Made by a program: the position numbers and the translations under genes. This document shows, piece after piece, positions 46,567-56,046 of a stretch of DNA of 64,000 bases (position 1 is its first letter; each line of letters opens with the position of its first letter). The notes below the pieces were generated by a model, which worked only from the letters and a program-made list of their open reading frames with translations, was not told the DNA's origin and did no database searches. The stretch is from assembly GCF_000015565.1 (NCBI RefSeq), contig NC_008786.1:1116001-1180000 (forward strand). The letters are read 5' to 3'. This DNA is from Verminephrobacter eiseniae EF01-2. Lineage in GTDB: Bacteria; Pseudomonadota; Gammaproteobacteria; Burkholderiales; Burkholderiaceae_C.

Positions 46567-46935
46567 CGCGCCGCGCACGGAATCCCCGCAGACCAGACCG
46601 TGCGCCCCGGGCGCAGGCCGATCGCGTGAACGCCGGGTTCGCGCCCGAGCGCCGCCGCGCGGCCCCTCCTGCCCAGACCGGCGTCGGGCGCGCACCGTGG
46701 GCAGTGGCCGCCAGCAGGCAATGGGCAATAGGCAATGGGCAATGGGCAATGGGCAATGGGCAGAGCGTCGAATTCACCGCGAAATTCGGGCGCGAGCTCC
46801 AGGAACGCCCGGGAACGGCAAGGCGCGGCAGGCATTCGATGCGCTGCTGGACCCGTTGGCGGATACCGTCATCCCCGGCTTTGAACGCTTCGGCGGCGTC
46901 TCGACGGCCCGCGCCGCATCGTGACCGTCGTCTGT
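46567..46935. other. 369-bp space with a 7-nt tandem repeat and a possible gene scar
   Basis: No complete gene is seen. Six heptamer units occupy 46717-46758. At about 46830-46924 an open plus-strand stretch reads QAFDALLDPLADTVIPGFER and ends FGGVSTARAAS with a stop. It looks like the C-terminal end of a protein but has no start, so I treat it as a remnant of unknown origin. Confidence 0.4.
46717..46758. repeat. 7-nt tandem repeat (GGCAATG, six units)
   Basis: Six contiguous units, five GGCAATG and one GGCAATA, lie between the HDOD gene and the hydroxyproline-type operon. A seven-base unit changes frame, so it is compatible with its non-coding position. Confidence 0.92.
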
Positions 46936-47889
46936 TCAGGGCCGGATGCCCCAGCCGAAGGGGTCGCTGTCTTCGATCAGCAGCGTGGCTTCGGCGCTCA
47001 TGTGCGCGCGGCCGCGCAGGGTGGGGATGATCTGCGCGCGCCCGTGCCGGGGCTGGCCGTCCGCCAGCGCATAGCTGGCCTCGAACTGGCTGCCGATGAT
47101 GCTGGCCTGGCGCCAGATTTGGCCGGGTTGCAGCTTGCCGTCGGCGGCCAGGCAGGCGAGCTTGGCGCTGGTGCCGGTGCCGCAGGGTGATCGGTCGTAG
47201 GCCCCGCCCGGGCACAGCACGAAGTTGCGGCTATCGGCCCGATCGTCGTCGGCAAAGAGTTCGATATGGTCTATCGCGCCGCCGTCGTCGCCACGGATGC
47301 CCTGCGTTTGCAGGGCCTGCCGGATGGCGCTGGTGTAGTGGCTCAGGGCTGGCAGGTTGTCGCTGGCCACGCGCTGGCCATGCTCGGACACCAGAAAGAA
47401 CCAGTTGCCGCCCCAGGCCACATCGCCGACCACGCTGCGCTGGCCCGGCACCTGCAGCGCGAGTTGGCGGTGCAGCCGGTAGGCCGGCACATTGCGCACG
47501 CTGACCGAGCCATCCTCGTGCAGCGTGGCGCCGACGGTGCCGGCCGGCGTTTCGATGCGGTGCTCGCCGGGCGCGATGCGGCCCAGGTAAGCCAGCGAGG
47601 CCACCAGTCCGATGGTGCCGTGGCCGCACATGGCAAGGTAGCCGGTGTTGTTGAAGAAGATCACGCCGGCGGCGCTGGCCGGGTCTACGGGCGGGCAGAG
47701 CAGCGCGCCGACGATGACGTCGTTGCCGCGTGGCTCCAGCACCGTCGCCGCGCGCCAGGCGTCATGCTGGCCGGCCAGCAGCGCGCGGCGCTCGGCCATG
47801 CTGGCGCAGCCCAAATCAGGAAAGCCGTCGAGCACCAGCCGCGTGGGTTCGCCGCCGGTGTGGGAGTCGAGCACCCGTATGCGTCGCAT
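46936..47889 (-). CDS. Proline racemase-family enzyme, probable 4-hydroxyproline 2-epimerase
   Basis: The 317-aa cofactor-independent epimerase begins [20 protein letters not shown]. Both catalytic cysteines are present: MCGHGTIG for the first and SPCGTGTSA for the second, the pattern of true epimerases or racemases rather than the Thr-containing dehydratases. The neighbouring DapA-family lyase favours trans-4-hydroxy-L-proline as substrate over proline or 3-hydroxyproline. It is 21 bp downstream of an ABC receptor gene. No D-hydroxyproline oxidase is adjacent. Confidence 0.85.
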   Translation of the reverse strand: MRRIRVLDSHTGGEPTRLVLDGFPDLGCASMAERRALLAGQHDAWRAATVLEPRGNDVIVGALLCPPVDPASAAGVIFFNNTGYLAMCGHGTIGLVASLAYLGRIAPGEHRIETPAGTVGATLHEDGSVSVRNVPAYRLHRQLALQVPGQRSVVGDVAWGGNWFFLVSEHGQRVASDNLPALSHYTSAIRQALQTQGIRGDDGGAIDHIELFADDDRADSRNFVLCPGGAYDRSPCGTGTSAKLACLAADGKLQPGQIWRQASIIGSQFEASYALADGQPRHGRAQIIPTLRGRAHMSAEATLLIEDSDPFGWGIRP

Positions 47890-47910
47890 GAGATGCCGGG
47901 CTGCAATATG

Positions 47911-49047
47911 TCAATAGCTGCCCAGCGGCACGGGCAGGCCGTTCCTGAAGATCTGCACCGTGATCGGCGCCTGTTTCAGGTTGCCCTTGTCGTCGTAGGA
48001 ATAGGTGGTGGCCACGCCCTGGTAGCTCGATTGGTACATTTGCGCGCCGACCTTGTCCGGCTGTACCGATTGGGTCTTTTGCATGGACTCGGCGATGAAC
48101 ATCATCTGGTCGTAGAACGAGGCCGCATAGACATCGGGGTCGCGGTTGAAGCGCGCTTTGTACTTGGCCATGAAGGCCGGGCCGTCGGCGACCTTGGTGA
48201 GCATCGAGCCGCCCTGGGCGCAAATGACGGTGTCGTTGACCGCATCACCGCCGAGCTTGCCGACCTCGACGCTGCACAGGGTGTCGCCGCCGAGCAGTTT
48301 GGCGGGCAGGCCCAGTTGCTTCATCTGGCGCGCCATCGGCGCGGCCTGCGGCGCGTAGCCGCCAAAAAAGATCGCCTGCGGCTGCCGGGCCTTGAGGCTG
48401 GTCAGGATGGACAGGAAATCGGTGGACTTGTCGGTGGTGAACTCCTGGCCCACCAGGGTCAGTCCCTGCTTTTTGGCATCCTTGGCGAACTGCTCGGCCA
48501 CACCCTGGCCGTAGGCGGTGCGGTCGTCGATCACGGCGACCTGGGTCACCTTGAGCACCTTGGCCGCATAGGCCGCCATGTTCGAGCCGATTTGGGTGTC
48601 GCCGGCGGTGATGCGAAACAGGTTCTTGTAGCCGCTTTCGGTCACCTTGGGGTTGGTGGCCACGGTCGAGAGCATGGCCCCGCCTTCGCTGTACACCCGC
48701 GATGCAGGAATGGCCACGCCCGAGCAATAAGGCCCCATGACGTATTGGATGCCGCTGTCGATCAGCTTTTGCGCGACGCTGACGCCGGTGCGGGCGTCGC
48801 ATTGGTCGTCTTCGGAGACCAGATCGAACTTCAGCACCTTGCCCCCGACCATGATCTTTTTCACATTGAGCTCTTCAATGGCCAGGCGCACGCCGCTTTC
48901 GTTGTCCTTGCCGGCGAATGCATTCGGGCCGGACAGGGGGCCGGTGTGGCCGATCGCGACGCGCTGCTCTTGCGCCAGCGCCGTCGCCGACAGCAGCGTC
49001 AGTGTCGCCAAGGTGGCGGAGATCATGAGTCCGGTTTTTTGTGTCAT
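47911..49047 (-). CDS. Branched-chain amino acid-type ABC periplasmic binding protein (LivK-like)
   Basis: The start at 49047 gives 378 aa with a signal peptide (LMISATLATLTLLSATALAQ). The mature protein starts RVAIGHTGPLSGPNAFAGKD and follows the Leu/Ile/Val-binding fold (DDQCDARTGVSVAQKLIDSG, IDDRTAYGQGVAEQFAKDAK). Its position between the epimerase and the lyase suggests it captures hydroxyproline or a similar amino acid. The permease and ATPase genes of such a system are absent here, so it must share them with another locus. Confidence 0.92.
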   Translation of the reverse strand: MTQKTGLMISATLATLTLLSATALAQEQRVAIGHTGPLSGPNAFAGKDNESGVRLAIEELNVKKIMVGGKVLKFDLVSEDDQCDARTGVSVAQKLIDSGIQYVMGPYCSGVAIPASRVYSEGGAMLSTVATNPKVTESGYKNLFRITAGDTQIGSNMAAYAAKVLKVTQVAVIDDRTAYGQGVAEQFAKDAKKQGLTLVGQEFTTDKSTDFLSILTSLKARQPQAIFFGGYAPQAAPMARQMKQLGLPAKLLGGDTLCSVEVGKLGGDAVNDTVICAQGGSMLTKVADGPAFMAKYKARFNRDPDVYAASFYDQMMFIAESMQKTQSVQPDKVGAQMYQSSYQGVATTYSYDDKGNLKQAPITVQIFRNGLPVPLGSY

Positions 49048-49102
49048 GGCAGGTCTTTGCGGGAGGGTGGGATGGGGGGTTGGGAAAGGGGCGGTCACAG
49101 TG

Positions 49103-50017
49103 TCAGGCAAGCGACCGGTATTCGGCGGGGCGCGTGTCCAGCGCGTGCCGGACGATGCGTTCGATGGCAGCGCGCTCCGGGCCGATCAACGGCAGGCGCG
49201 GGCGGCGCATATGCTCGGTGCCTACGCCCACCAGCACGTCGATCAGCTTGAGGTTTTGCACCAGCTTGGTCGAGACATCCAGGTGCAGCATGGGCGTCAT
49301 CCACTGGTACAGCGCAAGGGCCTGGGCAAAGCGGCCGGCCTTCATCAGTTCGTACAGCGCCACGGTCTCGCGCGGGAAGGCGCAGCCCACGCCGGCCAGC
49401 AGGCCATCGCAGCCCAGGGCCAGGCCTTCGTAGGCCAGGTCGTCGACGCCCAGGAAGAGCTGGTAGCGCTGGCCCACGGTGTTGCGCAGATCGGTGATGC
49501 GGCGAATGTCGTCGCTGCTTTCCTTGATGGCGCTGATCCACTCGCAGTCGGCCAGCTCCAGCATGTGCTCGGGCTTGAGGTCGACGCGGTAGGCCACGGG
49601 GTTGTTGTAGACCATGATCGGTTGCTGTGCGGCCTTGGCCATGGTGCGCACGTTGAGCATGGCTTCGCGCGCATCGGCCACGTAGATCACCGATGGCATC
49701 ACCATGAAGCCGGCCACCCCGAGCCGGTTGGCGCCATCGATGTAGCGCAGCGCTTCGCGGGTGCTGGTTTCGGACACATTGGCCAGCACCGGAACGCGGC
49801 CGGCGGCGGCCTGCAGCGCAATCCTGGCCACTTCGAGCTTTTCTTCCAGCGTCAGGGTGCTGGCTTCGCCGAGCGAGCCGCAGGTGACCAGGCCATGGAT
49901 GCCGTTGCGGATCTGAAAGTCGATATGGCGGGCCGTGCCTTCGGCATCGAGGCTTTCATCGGCGTGGAACTTGGTGGTGATGGCGGGGAAAATGCCTTGC
50001 CAGCGGGGACTGCTCAT
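49103..50017 (-). CDS. Dihydrodipicolinate synthase-family lyase, possibly pyrroline-4-hydroxy-2-carboxylate deaminase
   Basis: The start MSSPRWQGIFPAITTKFHAD at 50017 gives 304 aa. The (beta-alpha)8 fold carries the Schiff-base Lys in WISAIKESSDD and the Tyr in IMVYNNPVAYR. The usual GTTGE loop of DapA is GSLGEAST, so true DapA is unlikely. In hydroxyproline catabolism a DapA homolog deaminates the cyclic imine to alpha-ketoglutarate semialdehyde, which fits the adjacent epimerase. N-acetylneuraminate lyase or KDG aldolase remain possible. It is the first gene of the three-gene operon. Confidence 0.82.
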   Translation of the reverse strand: MSSPRWQGIFPAITTKFHADESLDAEGTARHIDFQIRNGIHGLVTCGSLGEASTLTLEEKLEVARIALQAAAGRVPVLANVSETSTREALRYIDGANRLGVAGFMVMPSVIYVADAREAMLNVRTMAKAAQQPIMVYNNPVAYRVDLKPEHMLELADCEWISAIKESSDDIRRITDLRNTVGQRYQLFLGVDDLAYEGLALGCDGLLAGVGCAFPRETVALYELMKAGRFAQALALYQWMTPMLHLDVSTKLVQNLKLIDVLVGVGTEHMRRPRLPLIGPERAAIERIVRHALDTRPAEYRSLA

Positions 50018-50442
50018 GGGCGGGATTTTTTGCAAAGTGGCGCAACGGGACCGAGGGGCTGAAGGGCGAGGGCCGACATGCTGTGGCCTGCAACGGAGGG
50101 GCGTGCGCAGGTATGGAGGTGCAAAGACGACAGGGTATGGTAGTCGAATGTCCGTGGCCCCCTGGTCAGGGTTTGTCATGGTTCGTATCGTGGCACCGGG
50201 CAAAGCGGCAAAGTGTGACGAGCATCTTTCATGCCAGCGCTGGTTGGCGCGCGGCTGCATGCGGCCACGCCTTGCGCTTGAAAAACCCCCTGGCAGGAAG
50301 GCGTTCCGGATCGAAGCCCCGCTCTGAGGTGTTGGCGCCACGGGTGCTGGAGGCTGCCGGGCAACTGTCCAAGGCTTTGGGCTATGTCAAGGGCTATTTT
50401 GGCGCGTGATGCGCGTGATGCCAGGCGGTGATCGGCGGATGG
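50018..50442. other. 425-bp space between leuB and the lyase gene
   Basis: No convincing gene. It probably contains the promoter for the catabolic operon. Near the leuB end a plus-strand stretch (about 50328-50409) reads EVLAPRVLEAAGQLSKALGY then VKGYFGA and a stop. It may be a C-terminal scrap of an unidentified gene. Confidence 0.4.
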
Positions 50443-51516
50443 TCAGGTGGTCAGGGCCTGGACCACCGCATCGCCCATTTGCGCCGTGCCCACCCGGGTG
50501 GTGCCCGGGCTGTGGATGTCCGGCGTGCGCAAGCCCTGGGCCAGCACTTTTTGCACCGCTGCTTCGATGCGCCCGGCGGCGGCTGGCTGGTTCAGGCTGT
50601 AGCGCAGCATCATCGCGGCCGAGAGGATGGTGGCCAGCGGGTTGGCCAGGCCCTTGCCGGCGATGTCCGGGGCGCTGCCGTGGCTGGGCTCGTACAGGCC
50701 CTGCTGGCTGCCGTTGAGCGAGGCCGAGGGCAACATGCCGATGGAGCCGGTGAGCATCGCGGCTTCGTCCGAGAGGATGTCGCCGAACATGTTGCCGGTG
50801 ACCACCACGTCGAATGCTTTGGGCGCCTTGACGAGTTGCATCGCGGCGTTGTCGACGTACATGTGCTGCAACTGCACGTCCGGGTACTGGGCATGGATTT
50901 CGGTGAGCACGTCCTTCCAGAACTGGGAGGTCTCCAGCACATTCGCCTTGTCTACGCTGGTGAGCTTTTTGCTGCGCTTGCGGGCGGCCTGGAAGGCCAC
51001 ATGGGCGATGCGTTCGATCTCGGGCCTGCTGTAGCGCATGGTGTCGAAGGCTTCTTGCGCGCCGGGGAAAGGGCCATCTGCCGCCTGGCGGCGGCCGCGG
51101 GGCTGGCCGAAGTAGATGTCGCCGGTCAATTCGCGGATGATCAGGATGTCCAGGCCCGCGATCAGTTCGGGCTTGAGGCTCGATGCGCCCACCAGTTGCT
51201 CGTAGCAGATGGCGGGGCGAAAGTTGGCAAACAGGCCCAGGCTCTTGCGCAGACCCAGGATCGCCTGCTCGGGGCGCAGCGACCGGTCGAGCTGGTCGTA
51301 TTTCCAGTCGCCGACGGCGCCGAACAGGATGGCGTCGGCCTGCCGGGCCAGGCGCAGCGTCGATTCGGGCAGCGGGTGGCCATGGGCTTCGTAAGCGGCG
51401 CCGCCCACCAGGGCCGATTCCAGCTCGAACTTCAGCCCCAGCGCGTTCAGCACCTTGACGGCCTCGGCGACGATTTCCTTGCCTATGCCGTCACCCGGCA
51501 AAACTGCGATTTTCAT
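50443..51516 (-). CDS. leuB: 3-isopropylmalate dehydrogenase
   Basis: The 357-aa NAD-dependent enzyme carries out the third step of leucine synthesis. It begins [20 protein letters not shown] and includes [14 protein letters not shown], the metal/substrate segment [20 protein letters not shown] and the NAD-binding [14 protein letters not shown]. It is the last gene of leuC-ecn-leuD-leuB, after a 71-bp space with a strong hairpin. Confidence 0.97.
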   Translation of the reverse strand: MKIAVLPGDGIGKEIVAEAVKVLNALGLKFELESALVGGAAYEAHGHPLPESTLRLARQADAILFGAVGDWKYDQLDRSLRPEQAILGLRKSLGLFANFRPAICYEQLVGASSLKPELIAGLDILIIRELTGDIYFGQPRGRRQAADGPFPGAQEAFDTMRYSRPEIERIAHVAFQAARKRSKKLTSVDKANVLETSQFWKDVLTEIHAQYPDVQLQHMYVDNAAMQLVKAPKAFDVVVTGNMFGDILSDEAAMLTGSIGMLPSASLNGSQQGLYEPSHGSAPDIAGKGLANPLATILSAAMMLRYSLNQPAAAGRIEAAVQKVLAQGLRTPDIHSPGTTRVGTAQMGDAVVQALTT

Positions 51517-51535
51517 GGGTCGCTACATTTTCAAT

Positions 51536-51570
51536 AGCCTCTGGTGCAGGTAAATGCTGCGCCAGAGGCT
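51536..51570. repeat. Intergenic hairpin between leuD and leuB
   Basis: A 14-bp stem (AGCCTCTGGTGCAG with CTGCGCCAGAGGCT, one T/C mismatch) closes a 7-nt loop. On the leu transcript it sits about 20 nt before the leuB start and is not followed by a T-run. Dispersed AGCCTCTG-type palindromes are common in Comamonadaceae intergenic DNA (general knowledge), so it may be a REP-like unit, an mRNA-stability element or an attenuator of leuB. Confidence 0.7.
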
Positions 51571-51587
51571 TGGGTTGTGTTTCTTGT

Positions 51588-52238
51588 TCAACGCATCATG
51601 GTCCGCGCCAGCCAGGGCTTGGTGGCCAGGCGCTGCGCTTCGAAGGCCCTGATCTTGTCAGACTGGCGCAGGGTCAGCGCGATGTCGTCAAAGCCGTTGA
51701 GCAGGCAGTATTTGCGAAACGGCTGCACATCGAACGCGATCTGGGCGCCTTGTGCGCGCACGACGAGTTGGCGCTCCAGGTCGATGGTCAGATGGTAGCC
51801 AGGGAAGGCCAGCACTTCGTGGAACAACTGGTCCACGGCGCTTGCGGGTAGCGCGATCGGCAGCAGGCCGTTCTTGAAGCAGTTGTTGAAGAAGATGTCG
51901 GCAAAGCTGGGCGCGATCACGGCCCGAAAGCCGAACTGCTCCAGCGCCCAGGGCGCGTGCTCGCGGCTGGAGCCACAGCCAAAGTTCTTGCGCGCCAGCA
52001 AGATGGCGGCACCTTGGTAGCGCGGCTGGTTCAGCACGAAGTCGGGGTTGGGCCGGCGGCTGGCCGGGTCCTGGCCGGGCGCGCCATGGTCCAGGTAGCG
52101 CCATTCGTCGAACAGGTTCTGGCCAAAGCCGGTTTTCTTGATCGACTTCAAAAACTGCTTGGGAATGATCGCGTCGGTATCGACGTTCTCGCGGTCGATC
52201 GGGGCCACGAGGCCATGGAGTACCGTGAATTTCTGCAT
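51588..52238 (-). CDS. leuD: 3-isopropylmalate dehydratase small subunit
   Basis: The 216-aa small subunit pairs with LeuC to isomerise 2- to 3-isopropylmalate. It begins [20 protein letters not shown], with [20 protein letters not shown] and the substrate-binding [13 protein letters not shown]. The length is normal for proteobacterial LeuD. It starts 34 bp after the entericidin gene. Confidence 0.97.
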   Translation of the reverse strand: MQKFTVLHGLVAPIDRENVDTDAIIPKQFLKSIKKTGFGQNLFDEWRYLDHGAPGQDPASRRPNPDFVLNQPRYQGAAILLARKNFGCGSSREHAPWALEQFGFRAVIAPSFADIFFNNCFKNGLLPIALPASAVDQLFHEVLAFPGYHLTIDLERQLVVRAQGAQIAFDVQPFRKYCLLNGFDDIALTLRQSDKIRAFEAQRLATKPWLARTMMR

Positions 52239-52272
52239 GGTGGGCGTCCTTCGGGCGTTCTTGCGGGGGTGC

Positions 52273-52404
52273 TCATTGTGCGGCCCGCTCGATCGCGTTG
52301 CCGGCTTCGCCTATGTCCTTGCCCACTCCTTTGACGGTGTTGCAGCCAGCCAGCAGGCAGGCCAGCGCGAGGGTGAGGGCGATGAGGGTGGCGCTCCTGG
52401 TCAT
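52273..52404 (-). CDS. Entericidin-family small lipoprotein
   Basis: The 43-aa product begins [20 protein letters not shown], followed by lipobox Cys21 and the mature part [20 protein letters not shown]. This is the entericidin A/B (EcnAB) pattern: short membrane lipoproteins linked in enterics to stationary-phase lysis and antidote functions. It lies 13 bp after leuC and before leuD, an arrangement known in related Burkholderiales, and is presumably co-transcribed. No second, paired entericidin gene is seen, so a toxin-antidote pair is not supported. Confidence 0.9.
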   Translation of the reverse strand: MTRSATLIALTLALACLLAGCNTVKGVGKDIGEAGNAIERAAQ

Positions 52405-52417
52405 GGCGTGCCTCCTT

Positions 52418-53839
52418 TCAGGCAAATGCGCGGATATCGACGAAATGGCCGTGCACTGCGGCAGCGGCGGCCATCGCGGGGCTGACGAGATGGGTGCGGC
52501 CCCCGGCGCCCTGGCGGCCCTCGAAGTTGCGGTTGCTGGTGCTGGCGCAGCGCTCGCCGGGCTCCAGGCGGTCGGCGTTCATCGCCAGGCACATCGAGCA
52601 GCCGGGTTCGCGCCACTCGAAGCCTGCGGCCTTGAAGATGTGGTGCAAGCCCTCGCGCTCGGCCTGCTCCTTGACCAGGCCCGAGCCGGGCACCACCAGG
52701 GCCAGTTTCACATTGCCCGCCACTTTGCGGCCGAGCTTGCGGACCACGGCGGCGGCGGCGCGCATGTCTTCGATGCGGCTGTTGGTGCATGAGCCGATGA
52801 ACACTTTGTCGATGCGGATGTCGTCGATCGCCTTGCCGGGGGCCAGCCCCATGTAGCTGAGCGCGCGCTCGATGGCGTCGCGCTTGCCGGCGTCTTTTTC
52901 CTTGTCCGGGTCGGGCACGCGGGCATCTATGCCCAGCACCATCTCCGGCGAGGTGCCCCAGGTGACCTGCGGGCCGATGGCGCTGGCGTCGATCCGGACC
53001 ACGGTGTCGAACGGGGCATCGGCGTCCGAGTGCAGCGTCTTCCAGTACGCCACGGCCTGCTCCCATTCGACGCCGTCGGGCGCGAGCGGGCGGCCTTTGA
53101 CGTAGTCGATGGTCTTGTCGTCGACCGCCACCAGGCCGGCGCGCGCGCCGGCTTCGATGGCCATGTTGCATATGGTCATGCGGCCTTCCATCGACAGGCT
53201 GCGGACGGCCGGGCCGGCAAACTCGATGGTGTAGCCCGTGCCGCCGGCGGTGCCGATGTGGCCGATGATGGCCAGCACCAGGTCCTTGGCCGTGATGCCC
53301 GGGGCGAGATGGCCTTGCACCTGCACCAGCATGTTCCTGGCCTTTCTGGCCAGCAGCGTTTGCGTGGCCAGCACATGCTCGACTTCGGAGGTGCCTATGC
53401 CATGCGCCAGCGCGCCAAAGGCGCCGTGGGTCGAGGTGTGGCTGTCGCCGCAGACCACGGTCATGCCGGGCAGGGTGGCGCCGTTTTCCGGGCCGATCAC
53501 ATGGACGATTCCCTGGCGCTGGTGCATGAACGGAAAGAAGGCCGCAGGCTGGAGCTGCGCCATGTTGTCGTTCAGCGTGGTGATCTGCTCTTTGCTGACC
53601 GGATCGGTGATGCCGTCATAGCCCCGCTCCCAGCCCGTGGTGGGCGTGTTGTGGTCGGCCGTCGCGACGATGGAACTCATGCGCCAGACCTTGCGGCCCG
53701 CCACGCGCAGGCCCTCGAACGCCTGGGGGCTGGTGACTTCGTGCACCAGATGGCGGTCGATGTAGAGGGTGGCGGTGCCGTCCTCTTCGGTGTGGATGAC
53801 ATGCTCGTCCCAAATTTTGTCGTACAGGGTGCGTCCCAT
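52418..53839 (-). CDS. leuC: 3-isopropylmalate dehydratase large subunit
   Basis: The 473-aa aconitase-family subunit starts [20 protein letters not shown]. Fe-S ligands are in [24 protein letters not shown] sequence, [13 protein letters not shown] and the final [11 protein letters not shown]. It heads leuC-entericidin-leuD-leuB, about 146 bp after the tRNA on the same strand. leuA is not in the window. Confidence 0.97.
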   Translation of the reverse strand: MGRTLYDKIWDEHVIHTEEDGTATLYIDRHLVHEVTSPQAFEGLRVAGRKVWRMSSIVATADHNTPTTGWERGYDGITDPVSKEQITTLNDNMAQLQPAAFFPFMHQRQGIVHVIGPENGATLPGMTVVCGDSHTSTHGAFGALAHGIGTSEVEHVLATQTLLARKARNMLVQVQGHLAPGITAKDLVLAIIGHIGTAGGTGYTIEFAGPAVRSLSMEGRMTICNMAIEAGARAGLVAVDDKTIDYVKGRPLAPDGVEWEQAVAYWKTLHSDADAPFDTVVRIDASAIGPQVTWGTSPEMVLGIDARVPDPDKEKDAGKRDAIERALSYMGLAPGKAIDDIRIDKVFIGSCTNSRIEDMRAAAAVVRKLGRKVAGNVKLALVVPGSGLVKEQAEREGLHHIFKAAGFEWREPGCSMCLAMNADRLEPGERCASTSNRNFEGRQGAGGRTHLVSPAMAAAAAVHGHFVDIRAFA

Positions 53840-53985
53840 GGCGTGGCTTTCCTGGTTCAGGCGGGTGGCCGGGTTTCGGATTTTAGTGTTCGGGGTGCTG
53901 CTGGCGCGTATGGGCGCAGGGCACATGGTCGCGCACTCCATATGCCGCGCACGCGGTTCGGGCCACGATCATGGCGCGGGGTGGA

Positions 53986-54062
53986 TGGTGGGCCGTGCTG
54001 GATTCGAACCAGCTACCAATCGATTATGAGTCGACTGCTCTGACCAATTGAGCTAACGGCCC
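53986..54062 (-). tRNA. tRNA with CAT anticodon, probably tRNA-Ile2 (could be elongator Met)
   Basis: The 77-nt cloverleaf has acceptor GGGCCGT pairing with ACGGCCC and an encoded CCA. The anticodon loop is CTCATAA (anticodon CAT) and the T-arm is GGTTCGAATCC. The stem sequence GTCGA-CTCATAA-TCGAT followed by TGGTAGCTGG resembles E. coli ileX (whose C34 is changed to lysidine) more than elongator tRNA-Met. It is not the initiator, which has a C1-A72 mismatch. Identity as Ile2 is inference; a test is TilS modification. Confidence 0.93.
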
Positions 54063-54114
54063 TGGTTCTGCCGGGTTCTTCTGCCGCCGGGCGAGCGCCC
54101 CATTGTAGGGGGCT

Positions 54115-55119
54115 TTATTTGCGGTGGCTCAGCGCGTTGGACAGCAGCCGCGAGGTGATGTCCACGATTTGTATCATCCGGTCGTAGGGCATGCGGGTCG
54201 GCCCTATCACGCCCAAGGTGCCTACCATCGTGCCGTCGACCTCGTAGGAGGCGCTGACCACCGAGAGCTCCTCGAAAGGCACGACCTGGCTTTCCCCGCC
54301 GATGTAGATGCGCACGCCTTGGGCCTGGCTCGATATGTCCAGCAGCCGCAGGATTTGCGTCTTTTGCTCGAACAGATCGAAGGCCCGGCGCAGGTGGTCC
54401 ATGTCGCTGGAGAAATCGCTGACCGCCAACAGGTTGCGCTCGCCGGAGATCACGACTTCATCCTGCACATCGGATAGCGCCTCCGAGCCGACATTCACTG
54501 CGGCCTGCATCAGCGCCGCAATCTCATTGCGCAACATGTCCACCTCCGACTTCAGACGCTCGCGCACCTGCTCCATCGCCAGGCCGGTGTAATGCGAGTT
54601 CAGGAAATGGGAGGCTTCGATGAGCTGCGCCTGCGAATAATCGATATCGGTGAAGATGACCCGGTTTTGGACATCGCCCTCGGGCGAGACGATGATGACC
54701 AGAAAGCGCCGCTCCGAAAGCCGCAAAAACTCGATGTGGCGGAACACCGAACTGCGGCGCGGCGCTATCACCACCCCCACGAACTGCGACAGGCTGGAGA
54801 GCAACTGCGCCGCATTGGCGATGACCTTTTGCGGCTGCTCGGGCGCCAGTTCGGGCGCGGTCAACGGGTCGCGCTGCACCGTCAGCATGGTGTCGACAAA
54901 CAGCCTGTAGCCGCGCGCCGTGGGTCTGCGGCCTGCCGATGTGTGCGGGCTGGCAATCAGCCCCAAATCTTCCAGGTCGGCCATCACATGGCGGATCGTC
55001 GCCGGCGAGAGGTCGATCCCGGACGCCTGCGACAGGGTTCTGGAGCCTACGGGCTGCCCATCGGCGATATAGCGCTCGACCAAGGCTTTGAGCAACAACT
55101 TGGCACGGTCATCCAGCAT
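54115..55119 (-). CDS. hrcA: Heat-inducible transcription repressor HrcA
   Basis: The 334-aa repressor binds CIRCE operators upstream of groESL/dnaK operons. It begins [20 protein letters not shown] with the winged helix [20 protein letters not shown], and ends in the HrcA dimerisation domain ([20 protein letters not shown]). No CIRCE-like inverted repeat is seen in its own 28-bp divergent promoter region shared with nadK. Confidence 0.96.
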   Translation of the reverse strand: MLDDRAKLLLKALVERYIADGQPVGSRTLSQASGIDLSPATIRHVMADLEDLGLIASPHTSAGRRPTARGYRLFVDTMLTVQRDPLTAPELAPEQPQKVIANAAQLLSSLSQFVGVVIAPRRSSVFRHIEFLRLSERRFLVIIVSPEGDVQNRVIFTDIDYSQAQLIEASHFLNSHYTGLAMEQVRERLKSEVDMLRNEIAALMQAAVNVGSEALSDVQDEVVISGERNLLAVSDFSSDMDHLRRAFDLFEQKTQILRLLDISSQAQGVRIYIGGESQVVPFEELSVVSASYEVDGTMVGTLGVIGPTRMPYDRMIQIVDITSRLLSNALSHRK

Positions 55120-55147
55120 GGGGGGATTTTAATGATGTAATTTCGCG

Positions 55148-56044
55148 ATGACGTCCAATTTCCGCCATGTTGCCCTCATTGGCAAGTACCAGGCTTCGTC
55201 CGCAGGCGCCATCGGTGAGAGTTCGCGCCAGGCGCTCGACGGCATTGCCCGGTTTTTGCAGCACCAGGGTTGCAGCGTTGCCATCGAGGTGGAAACGGCC
55301 AGCAATACCGGCTTGCTGCACTACCCGTCGCTGACGGTCGAGGACATCGGCGCCCGCTGCGATCTGGGTCTGGTGGTAGGGGGCGACGGCACGATGCTGG
55401 GCATAGGCCGCAGGCTGGCCCGGTTCGGCACGCCGTTGGTCGGCATCAACCAGGGGCGCCTGGGCTTCATCACCGACATCCCGTTCGATACCTACCAAGC
55501 CACCTTGCCCCCGATGCTCGAAGGCGACTACGAGGAGGATTCGCGACCGCTGATACAGGCTTGCGTCATGCGCGCCGGGCAGGTGGTGTTCGAGGCGCTG
55601 GCGATGAACGATGTGGTCGTGAACCGGGGGGCGACCGCCGGCATGGTGGAACTGCGCGTGGAGGTCGGCGGCCGCTTCGTGGCCAATCAGCGGGCGGACG
55701 GGCTGATCATCGCATCGCCCACCGGATCGACCGCTTATTCGCTGTCCGCTGGCGGCCCGATGCTGCATCCGTCGATTCCTGGCTGGGTTCTGGTTCCGAT
55801 CGCGCCGCATACCTTGTCCAACCGCCCCATCGTGCTGTCGGACGCCACCGAGGTGGCGGTCGAAGTCGTCAGCGGCCGGGATGTCAGCGCCAGCTTCGAT
55901 ATGCAGTCGCTGGCCTCGTTGCTCCATGGCGACAGGATTTTGCTCAGCCGGTCAGCGCATTGCGTGCGCTTTTTGCACCCGCAGGGCTGGAACTACTTCG
56001 CCACCTTGCGCAAGAAACTGCGCTGGAACGACGGAGACCCCTGA
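55148..56044 (+). CDS. nadK: NAD kinase
   Basis: The 298-aa enzyme phosphorylates NAD to NADP. It begins [20 protein letters not shown]. The signature [11 protein letters not shown], the conserved [12 protein letters not shown] and [15 protein letters not shown] are intact. Only 28 bp separate its start from the divergent hrcA start, so promoters must overlap the gene starts. recN follows 2 bp after the stop, and rapZ overlaps recN. Confidence 0.96.
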
Positions 56045-56046
56045 CC

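Noticed and set aside
49103..50017. Housekeeping dapA for lysine synthesis
   Set aside because: The GTTGE loop is replaced by GSLGE and the gene sits in an operon with an epimerase and amino-acid receptor.
54090..54116. GCCCC-loop-GGGGC hairpin followed by TTTATTT, possible terminator
   Set aside because: The T-run is on the plus strand, where no gene ends. On the strand of hrcA it is not followed by T residues.
55120..55147. CIRCE operator for hrcA autoregulation
   Set aside because: The 28-bp divergent region has no inverted TTAGCACTC-type repeat.
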